From Abditibacteriales bacterium (GTDB lineage Bacteria; Armatimonadota; Abditibacteriia; Abditibacteriales; JANWYM01), in NCBI GenBank assembly GCA_025055355.1, contig JANWYM010000123.1:1-9347 (forward strand): a stretch of 9,347 nucleotides of DNA, in the 5' to 3' direction. The position numbers and the translations under genes are program-made. The notes under the pieces were generated by a model. The model was not told where the DNA came from and did no database searches. It worked only from the letters and a program-made list of their open reading frames with translations. The stretch's first letter is position 1. The number at the start of each line of letters is the position of its first letter. Below, in pieces: positions 1 to 6,900 of the stretch.

Positions 1-261
1 AGCGCCGCTCTGAACGTGACGGCACTGCAACGGGTGCGGCGGACGCGCCCGCAAGTCGAACTCTCGCGCTCCGAGCGCGCCGACAACGTGCGGGGGGCGT
101 TTGAGGTCTGCGATGCCTCGGCGGTCAAAGGTCAAACGGTGTTGCTGGTGGACGACATGTTCACGACCGGGGCAACCTTAAACGAGTGCACCCGCGCCCT
201 CCGCCACGCCGGCGCCGAGCGCGTTTTTTGTCTGACGCTGGCGCGGCAGGTAGAGAACTGA
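1..261 (+). CDS. comF: ComF-family phosphoribosyltransferase, C-terminal part (5' end outside window)
   Basis: The frame is open from the first base of the window to the TGA at 259-261, giving the last 86 residues of a protein whose family is normally about 230 residues long. It contains the type I phosphoribosyltransferase PRPP-binding loop, VLLVDDMFTTGATL (139-180): acidic DD followed by TTGAT. Upstream is the ComF-typical stretch with Q-x-x-L, R and NVRGAF (about 55-110), and it ends with the usual hydrophobic strand and LAR. ComF proteins are cytoplasmic; in naturally competent bacteria they are needed for DNA uptake, but many non-competent bacteria carry them and the true substrate is not settled. 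The N-terminal zinc-finger part, if present, lies outside the window. The GTG at 16 is internal, not a start. Its stop codon abuts the repeat array leading to ricT, so the two may be co-transcribed; that is inference. Confidence 0.88.
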   Translation, partial: SAALNVTALQRVRRTRPQVELSRSERADNVRGAFEVCDASAVKGQTVLLVDDMFTTGATLNECTRALRHAGAERVFCLTLARQVEN

Positions 262-397
262 CGTTGGCACGTTAGCACGTTGGCAAGTTGCACGTTGGCA
301 GGTTGGTAGGTTGCAGGTTGGCAGGTTTAACGTGCCAACGTGCCAACGTACAACCTGCCAACGTTCTAACGTGCCAACGTGCAACTTGCCAACGTTT
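261..397. repeat. Two inverted arms of 7-9 bp tandem repeats filling the comF-ricT gap
   Basis: From the last base of the comF stop codon to just before the ricT ribosome-binding site the DNA is almost entirely short repeats. The left arm (about 261-329) consists of variants of ACGTTGGC and AGGTTGGC. The right arm (about 330-397) consists of the reverse complements, variants of AACGTGCC and AACCTGCC. Bases 277-300 are an exact 24-bp inverted match to 372-395, and 318-327 match 352-361 inside it, so the transcript could form a long nested hairpin. There are no unique spacers, so this is not CRISPR. It could act as an attenuator or mRNA-stabilising structure between the two genes, but nothing in the sequence proves a function. 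Confidence 0.9.
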
Positions 398-402
398 TAA
401 AG

Positions 403-408
403 AAGGAG
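403..408 (+). promoter_or_regulatory. Ribosome-binding site that fixes the ricT start at 418
   Basis: AAGGAG lies 9 nt before the ATG at 418. An in-frame GTG at 379 would add 13 residues, but it falls inside the repeat array and has no Shine-Dalgarno sequence, so 418 is preferred. Confidence 0.85.
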
Positions 409-417
409 AGCCTCTCA

Positions 418-1281
418 ATGGCTTTGATTTATAGTGTGGTGTTTCCCGACCATGGGCGGGGTTATTACCTTCGTCCGCCTGGGGTCTATCCGATGCCCGG
501 CGACCGTGTGATTGCGGAGACCGTGCGCGGGTTGGAGATGGGAACCGTGGAGACGGGACCGATGAACATTCCGGGCGCGGAGGAGGTGCAGCCGCTGCAA
601 GCCATCATCCGCATTGCCACCGCCTCCGACCTCGCACAGGACGCGGAGAACCACGAGAAGGAAAAAGAGGCGCTGGAAATCTGCCAGCGGAAGGTCGAAG
701 AGCATGGGTTGCCCATGAACCTCATCAGCGCGACTTACACCTTTGACCGCTCGCAGTTGGTTTTCTACTTCTCCTCCGAGCAGCGGGTGGACTTCCGCCA
801 ACTGGTGCGCGACCTTGCGGCGATCTTCCACACGCGCATCCAACTCCTGCAAATCGGGGCGCGCGATGAAGCGAAGCACTTGGGCGGCTGCGGCGTGTGC
901 GGACGCCCCCTGTGCTGCGCGACGTGGCTGCAGCGGATGGAACCTATCTCAATTAAGATGGCGAAGGAGCAGCACCTGCCGCTGAACCCCTCGCGGCTGG
1001 CGGGCGCGTGCGGGCGACTTAAATGCTGTCTGCGCTACGAATACGATTTCTACAAAGAGCAGAACCAGAAACTCCCCGGCCTGGGCATCGAGGTCCGCAC
1101 GACCGAGGGTGAGGTGGGCGTCGTGTCCGCCCTGCATCCCCTCAAAGAGCAGGTGACCGTGACGTTCTACGGCGGGGGCTGCGCCACCTGCGCAGCGGCA
1201 GCGGTATGCCCTACAGGACGAGGTAAAGTGGGCAAAGCCGCTCTGCAGCAGCGCATAACCAAAGAGGCGCGGGGGGATTAG
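418..1281 (+). CDS. ricT: RicT/YaaT-like PSP1 domain protein
   Basis: A 287-residue protein, close to the 275 residues I recall for Bacillus subtilis RicT (YaaT). Its core has the PSP1 signature: a cysteine cluster C158-x-x-C161 with C166-C167 in GCGVCGRPLCC, then a NPS(R)LAGACGRLKCC block with C198, C203 and C204 followed by LRYE. In B. subtilis, RicT forms the Y-complex with RicA (YmcA) and RicF (YlbF). That complex binds iron-sulfur clusters, affects phosphorelay and biofilm control, and serves as specificity factor for RNase Y in mRNA processing. The conserved cysteines here fit cluster binding. No RicA or RicF gene is in the window. Unusual is a further C-terminal group, C255-x-x-C258 and C264 in an Ala/Gly-rich stretch, followed by a basic tail. 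The protein is predicted cytoplasmic, with no signal or membrane segment. It lies downstream of comF across the repeat array and converges on the M14 gene. Confidence 0.92.
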   Translation: MALIYSVVFPDHGRGYYLRPPGVYPMPGDRVIAETVRGLEMGTVETGPMNIPGAEEVQPLQAIIRIATASDLAQDAENHEKEKEALEICQRKVEEHGLPMNLISATYTFDRSQLVFYFSSEQRVDFRQLVRDLAAIFHTRIQLLQIGARDEAKHLGGCGVCGRPLCCATWLQRMEPISIKMAKEQHLPLNPSRLAGACGRLKCCLRYEYDFYKEQNQKLPGLGIEVRTTEGEVGVVSALHPLKEQVTVTFYGGGCATCAAAAVCPTGRGKVGKAALQQRITKEARGD

Positions 1282-1285
1282 GAGC

Positions 1286-1302
1286 GCGGGCTTCCAGCCC
1301 GC
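1286..1302. terminator. Hairpin between convergent genes, possible bidirectional terminator
   Basis: GCGGGCT (1286-1292) pairs perfectly with AGCCCGC (1296-1302) around a 3-nt loop, 4 nt after the ricT stop and 24 nt before the end of the M14 gene. No T-run follows on either strand, so it is not a classical intrinsic terminator; it may only protect 3' ends or be a dispersed repeat. A degenerate relative (GGCT, 4-nt loop, AGCC, then CGCC) follows the stop of the large gene at 8285-8300. Confidence 0.5.
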
Positions 1303-1325
1303 CCCGTCCGCGACAGCGTCGTGGG

Positions 1326-3866
1326 CTACCGCGCCAGACTCGGCGAGAGCAGCAGCGCGTTCATCAGCATCCGCTGCGTTGGCTCCCAGCAACAACGGAA
1401 ATGTGGGTCCTCGGTGAACAGGATGACGTGCCCTCTCCCCATACGCTCGTCCGCGAGGAAGACGTTGCCGGGGAGGGCTTTGAGCATCTTCTCCCACACG
1501 AAGCCGCTGACGCGCAGCCGCTCTTCTTCCACGAACGTGGCGACGTTCCATCCTTCGCGGCTGGGCGTGAAGAGGTGGTCGGAGTCCACCATCACGTTCG
1601 CCGTCTCCCCGCAGCCAAAGGTGAGAAAGTGATAGGTGTCCAACTTCACCCGCAGCACCGCGCCGGGCACGTGGTCGGGGCGGTGTTCATGCGGGATAAA
1701 TTCGTCCTTCTTCTTTTTCTTGCCGTCCTCGTCATCGCGCTCGTCCGCGTCCTCGACCTTCAACTTTCTCAGGTCGTTGACGTGCCGGCACGTGGTCAGG
1801 GCGATTTCCTTCCGCGCCGCCCATACCGTAGCGCCTTTGAAGGTGATGAGCGTCCCGCCGTTGTGAACCCAGTCCTTCAGCCGCTTGGCTTCCGCTTCGC
1901 CGAAGAACCGCGCGTAAACCTGCGGCGAGCCGCTCGGTAGGACAATGACATTGTAATCCTTCAGGTCCGCGTCGCGCAGCACGCTCTCGCGCACGGGCGT
2001 GAATGTGACCTGGTATCGCTGCTCCAACAGATACGCCAGCCAGCCGTAAGATAGGGAGAATGCTGGCACATCGTAAAGCACCGCGATTTTGGGCGGTGTG
2101 ACGTAGGAGACGTGGTTGCTGCCGAGAGAAACGCCGTCCTCCGTCCACGCACCGTCAACCCCGAACAAGTGCGGGACCCCCGATAGGCGCTCGCGCAAGT
2201 CCTCTTTGTTGCCGCGCACTTTGATGACCAACGTGCCGCGTTCAAATTTCCGCCCGTTGACCGTGAACGCTTTTTGCGCGACGTGCACGCGGTAGCCGTC
2301 CTGCGCGAGACGGGCGAGGGTCCGCGCCCAAGCGTCAGAAGTCGGCGGCAGTAGGTAGGCATAGCGAGGGTTGGGGGTTGCGGGTTGAGGATGACTGTCG
2401 GCGCCCTGAACCATCAGCCCCCCGTCCTCATGCATATTCTCTGTCCAATACATCTCCACGCCAAACGCCAGCGGCAACGCCCACGCGGTCGTGTCGTAGA
2501 ATCGGTCAGGAATGCGCTGGGCTTTGCGCTCCAATTCCTCTTTCAAGAAATCTTCGGGCAACTGCGGCTCGCGCTCCAACAAAGTTTGAATGAGTCGCTT
2601 CGCAGGTTGGTCCATGCGGACGACGTAAGTGCCTGCGGGCAGCGTGACCTCCGTCGCTTCATCGGTCAGATAATTGTGCGCCGTGGTCGTGAACTCTTCG
2701 GCGGCTTGCCGCACCTCAATGCCCTGCGCGGTCAGCAGATGGGCGAGGCGTTGTGCCTTGTCGCTGGGCGCGATGAGGAACTCCTTGACGCGTCCCGTCC
2801 TTCCCTCTTCAATCGCCGTCGCGTGGAAGGTGTGGAAGTCACGCAGCAATTCCTCTTTGCGTTGTGCGGCGGTTGTCAAGGTCGCCATCATCGCCACGAC
2901 GTGATGCTCAATCGCTTCGCGGAAGGTAAGCAAGGCTTCATCGCGGCGCTTGATGACGATGCCGCGCACGGAGGCTTGCTCGAACGTCATCCCGACCGCG
3001 CCATGAAACGTCACCCACGATTCGGTGTAGCCAGGGTAGTAGGAATCGAAACTCTCCTTGACGTAGTAATCAAATCCCTCGCGGTCGAACGCCTCGCTCA
3101 TCGCCCTGCCGAAAATCGCCCACCATTTTTCAATGGTCGCGCCTGTGTTCAGGTTCACCGGCGGCGCGGGCGGCGGAAAGTAGAACGTCGCGTCGCTGCC
3201 CATCTCGTGCAGGTCAATGACGACCTGCGGACGCCACGATAGGTAGGCTTTGACCTTCTGCACGGTCTCGATTTGGGTGAGCCATATCCAGTCGCGGTTC
3301 AAATCGTAGTAGTAGTGATTGCCGCGCGAGGCGGGGAAGGGCATGTGGTGTTCAATCGCATTCGGGTCGGGGTTAGGCGTGCCGCTGAACACAGAGTAGT
3401 AATAGTTCACGAAGCGGTCGCGCCCATCGGGGTTCTGGCAAGCGTCCAGGACGATGACGCAGTTCTCCAGAATTTGTCGCGTTATGTCGTCTTCGCCGGA
3501 CGCCAGACGATACGCCAGCAGCAAGGCGGCTTCGCCCGTCGAGGTTTCCCCGCCGTGAATGTTCGCGCCGACGTAAATGACGGCGGGTGTGTTCTGCACA
3601 ATCTCATCTACGTTCGGTGACAGTCGCGGGTCGGCGAGGAGGCGGATGTTCTCCCTGATGTCGTCCGACTTCTCCAAATTCGTCGGCGCGCTGATGAGGG
3701 CGTTGTAAAGTGCGCGCCCTTCGTAAGTCTTCCCATAACTTTCCAACCGCACGCGGTCGGACACCTCCGCCAACGCGTGAAGATACTTCTCAAGACCAGC
3801 GTAATGTGTGATGCGTTCTCCAACGGTATAGCCCAGAACATCCTCAAGGGTTGGCACGTTCGGCAT
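1326..3866 (-). CDS. M14-family zinc carboxypeptidase-like protein with C-terminal glutamine-amidotransferase-like fold
   Basis: 846 residues. The N-terminal ~330 residues are a complete M14 metallopeptidase domain. Zinc ligands are H104 and E107 (NIHGGETS) and H220 (DLHEMGSDA); NPDG is at 145-148; the substrate-binding NR pair is N190-R191 (DLNRDW); the catalytic Glu is E296 in GMTFEQAS. The family cleaves C-terminal residues from peptides or acts as an amidase; the substrate here is unknown. A long middle region follows, then an alpha/beta segment at about 592-690 (PKIAVLYD, NVIVLPSG, WVHNGGTLITF) resembling the class I glutamine-amidotransferase-like fold seen in large M14 proteins, but without an obvious catalytic Cys triad. 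Residues 706-722 are a charged Asp/Glu then Lys-run insert. The ATG is supported by AGGAGA 7 nt upstream, and an in-frame TAA ten codons upstream rules out a longer N-terminus. No signal peptide is visible, so it is probably cytoplasmic. It is transcribed divergently from the cytochrome/HEAT gene and carries a short heptamer array at 2368-2390. Confidence 0.9.
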   Translation of the reverse strand: MPNVPTLEDVLGYTVGERITHYAGLEKYLHALAEVSDRVRLESYGKTYEGRALYNALISAPTNLEKSDDIRENIRLLADPRLSPNVDEIVQNTPAVIYVGANIHGGETSTGEAALLLAYRLASGEDDITRQILENCVIVLDACQNPDGRDRFVNYYYSVFSGTPNPDPNAIEHHMPFPASRGNHYYYDLNRDWIWLTQIETVQKVKAYLSWRPQVVIDLHEMGSDATFYFPPPAPPVNLNTGATIEKWWAIFGRAMSEAFDREGFDYYVKESFDSYYPGYTESWVTFHGAVGMTFEQASVRGIVIKRRDEALLTFREAIEHHVVAMMATLTTAAQRKEELLRDFHTFHATAIEEGRTGRVKEFLIAPSDKAQRLAHLLTAQGIEVRQAAEEFTTTAHNYLTDEATEVTLPAGTYVVRMDQPAKRLIQTLLEREPQLPEDFLKEELERKAQRIPDRFYDTTAWALPLAFGVEMYWTENMHEDGGLMVQGADSHPQPATPNPRYAYLLPPTSDAWARTLARLAQDGYRVHVAQKAFTVNGRKFERGTLVIKVRGNKEDLRERLSGVPHLFGVDGAWTEDGVSLGSNHVSYVTPPKIAVLYDVPAFSLSYGWLAYLLEQRYQVTFTPVRESVLRDADLKDYNVIVLPSGSPQVYARFFGEAEAKRLKDWVHNGGTLITFKGATVWAARKEIALTTCRHVNDLRKLKVEDADERDDEDGKKKKKDEFIPHEHRPDHVPGAVLRVKLDTYHFLTFGCGETANVMVDSDHLFTPSREGWNVATFVEEERLRVSGFVWEKMLKALPGNVFLADERMGRGHVILFTEDPHFRCCWEPTQRMLMNALLLSPSLAR
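2368..2390. repeat. Heptamer array inside the M14 gene
   Basis: Three 7-bp units, GGGTTGG, GGGTTGC and GGGTTGA, run in tandem on the plus strand. Read on the minus strand they encode the Pro-rich stretch HPQPATPNP at about residues 492-500 of the peptidase. Bases 2368-2387 are the exact reverse complement of 4553-4572 in the 1429-residue gene. Confidence 0.8.
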
Positions 3867-3892
3867 GGCTTGTCTCCTTTCCCGTGTGGCGG

Positions 3893-3921
3893 ATTATAAA
3901 CCATTTCGTGCAAAGGCGCAA
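3893..3921 (-). promoter_or_regulatory. Sigma-70-type promoter for the M14 gene
   Basis: On the minus strand a perfect TATAAT (3893-3898) lies 17 nt downstream of TTGCGC (3916-3921, three of six consensus -35 bases). Transcription would start near 3886, giving a leader of about 20 nt containing the AAAGGAGAC ribosome-binding site (3872-3880). I see no equally good plus-strand promoter for the divergent gene in the 129-bp gap. Confidence 0.55.
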
Positions 3922-3995
3922 AAGACAAGCAACTTGCTTCTCAGCCCGCTGTCAAATTCCCCGTCCACATCGCAAGGCATCGCGGGAGGGGAACA

Positions 3996-6900
3996 GTGAA
4001 GCGTTTCTTGGGGTTGATATTGCTGGGATGGGCGATAGCGTTCATCGGACCGAGAGGTCTTTCGTCAGCGGGGTCCACCCTGCCTCCCTCGTTGACGCTG
4101 CCGCACGTTTTGGACGTGCGGGGACAACTCAAACGCGGCGAGCGGTTTGAGAAAACGATGCCGCTCAAAGCGCAGCGGATTTACTCCGTCAGCGTCGCGC
4201 TGGAAGACCCCAGCCAGTTAGGTGCGAGTGACGCCGTGCGCGTGACGGTGCGCGACAGCCAGCGCGAGGTCGTCAGCAAAACGCTGCACGTCGGCGACCC
4301 GGACGTTTACTTCCTCCTGCGGTCTTCCGCCGATGGGGAGGGGCAACTCATCCTGCGCGGCGATAGCGCGAGATTTCAAGCGCAAGTGCGCGAGTGGCCA
4401 ACGACGAACTCCCCCGACATCATCGAGACCGAGCCGAATAACCGTTATCAAGACGCCAACGTGATGACATTGGGGAAAACCGTCTTCGCCACCGCCGACG
4501 ACGCTGATTTCCTGTTCCCAATGGGACCGGAACCTTCACCGCCTCCCTTCCGCAACCCGCAACCCCCAACCCGCAATCCCCAACACGATGACTGGTTCAA
4601 GTTTACTTACCACGATGAGCAACCGCGCCTCGTCTACTTTCAACTCGACCTGTTGGACCGCGAGGTGCCAGTGGACATTTTGATTTACCGCGAGCAAAAC
4701 AGCGGCATCGTGGAGTGGAGACAAGGCAGCGATCCCGTAGCCGACCCGCACGAAATTCAGGCGCTGCCCGGCAACAAGTTCACGACGCGCGTCATTGAAC
4801 GCGGCACTTACTACGTGCAGGTCAAAGGCAACCACCCTGTCTATCAACTCAGAACGCTGACCTACGACGTGCCACCCTACCTCAGTGACCAGTTATCGGT
4901 GACCAGTGACCAGTCCGCCGCACGCAATACGCAATACGCCTCACTCGGCGCAGCATCGCGCCGCGCTGTGCGTGTAGGCGTAGATTACATCATTGCGGCG
5001 GGCGACTCGTGGTTTGCCAACACGCCGCGCGCGGGCGGGGTGACGAACCGCGTGGCGAACGTGCACGCGGAGACGGCGCAGTGCGTCGCCTGCCATCCCG
5101 CCCACTTCTCGACGCGGGCGAAGGAGATTGCGATGCGGAACGGTTATCCTGTGCAGCAGCGCGGGGCGTTGAAGTTCCTCATCGAGCGGCTTTACAATAA
5201 CCCGCGTCCGTTCTACGGGCATCGGGGCGCGACGTGGGCGCGCGTCATCAGCGCGAGCGCGAACGTGATGAGCCGCCTCGCGTATCTGCTGGATTTGCAT
5301 GAGAAGAACTTCCCCGACCCCGCCGCCCTGCCGCGCAACACCCAGTATTTGGAGGGCGTGGCGGGCTACCTCAAACTTTACTACAAAGGTCGCACCGAAC
5401 TGCCCCCCGACGAAACGAACGGCAACATGCCGCTGGTCAGCGCATACGAAATCGCCGGACACAGTTGGATCGTCTTCGACGAACTGTATCGCCGCACGAA
5501 GAAGGAAGAGTATCGGCAATACCGCGACCAACTGCGCCGCCTGATTGAACAGGACAAAATCAAGGACCTGCGCGACCTGTGCTACCAGACGATTGCCTTC
5601 GTACAGATAGACCCGCAGGCTTACGCCGCACGCATCCGCAAAAACTGCGAGCGCATCCTAAGTTTGCAGCGCGAGGATGGTCAGTGGTCCATGTTGTTCG
5701 ACCCCAATTCGCCCGCTGTCGAATTCCAGACGGGACATTGTTTGTGGACGTTAGCATTAGCGGGTTACAAACCTGACCATCCACAAGTGGCAAAGGCGAT
5801 TCGCTTCCTCCTCTCGCGTCAGCAGGCGTGGGGCGGCTGGCTTGACCCCAAGCAGTCGTATGAGAATTTCAGAACGCCATTCCGCGAGACGCAGTTTGCG
5901 GTGATGGCGTTGTCGGAGTTGTTTAAAGGGGAAGTAAGGGGAAGTAAGGGGAAGCAAGGGGAAGTAAGGGGAAGTAGGGGGAAGCAAGAGGAAGTAGGGG
6001 GAAGTAGGGGGAAGCAAGGGGAAGTAAGGTCAAGCAAAGGGAAGCAAGAGGAAGTAAGGGGAAGTGGATACATTTCTGGCTTTCCTAACTTTCCCCCTCT
6101 CTCCTCTTACTTCCCCTTACTTCCCCTTACTTCCCCTTACTTCCCCTTACATCCCCCTACTTACCCCAACATCCCCTTACCTCCCCCTACTTCCCCTCCC
6201 GATGTCCTCATCAGCCGACTCGACCAGATTTGGGAGAAGCCATCGGACGCCGTAATGCGTGACGTTCTCGCGGCGGCGCGACATCAGGAGCCACTGGTGC
6301 GGCGGGCGGCGTGTGAGGCGTTGGGGCGTGTGGGGGATGCGCGGGCGGTGGAGCCGTTAGTGGAGTTGTTGGGGGACAGGAACAAAATCGTGCGGCACGG
6401 GGCGGCGTGGGCGCTGCGCGAGTTGGCGTCGCGCAAGGGGTTGGGTTTGAAGGAAATTGCGCAGGCTTTAAACAGCCACAACGATTACGTGCGACGCGGC
6501 GCAGTGTTTGTGTTCGCGCAGCACTTTGCGTATCTGACGCGTGACGGTAGGGGCTTCGCCTCCACGTTGATACAACGCCTCAACGACCCCGACATCTTCG
6601 TCCGCCTCTATGCAACGCGCGCGCTGTGGCAGTGGTTCTACTGGACGGACGACGATACCGTGCGGCAACAGATAGTGGACGCGTATCTGGCGCGGATGTC
6701 TGTCCCGGAACACCCGTGGGTGCGGCGCAACTTGGTGGAGGGCTTTTACAACATCTGCGATGAGAACGTCCGCTATCTTTACAACAACTGGATTCCGCTG
6801 CTGGCGCAACCGGAGGACAGAGAGCGAGCGACGCGGGCGCACCGCGCGACTGTGACGATGCTGGCGGAGAAAATTGCCAACGCGCTCATGCACGGAAACG

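Noticed and set aside
261..397. CRISPR array between comF and ricT
   Set aside because: Units are 7-9 bp, contiguous and variable, with no unique spacers, and the second half is the inverted complement of the first.
379..417. GTG 379 as the ricT start
   Set aside because: It lies within the repeat array without a ribosome-binding site, while ATG 418 has AAGGAG at 9 nt and matches the usual family N-terminus.
889..918. Heme-binding or zinc-finger reading of the RicT CxxC cluster
   Set aside because: No His follows the second Cys, and the full block including the downstream CGRLKCC is the PSP1/RicT signature, better explained by iron-sulfur ligation.
2385..3242. 285-codon plus-strand open frame antisense to the M14 gene
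   Set aside because: The opposite strand encodes an intact M14 domain with all zinc and catalytic residues; the antisense protein has no recognisable motif and reflects GC-rich shadow coding.
3934..3956. TTGACA on the minus strand (3950-3955) as the -35 of the M14 promoter
   Set aside because: No -10-like hexamer lies 16-18 nt downstream of it; the TATAAT at 3893-3898 is too far away and fits TTGCGC at 3916-3921 instead.
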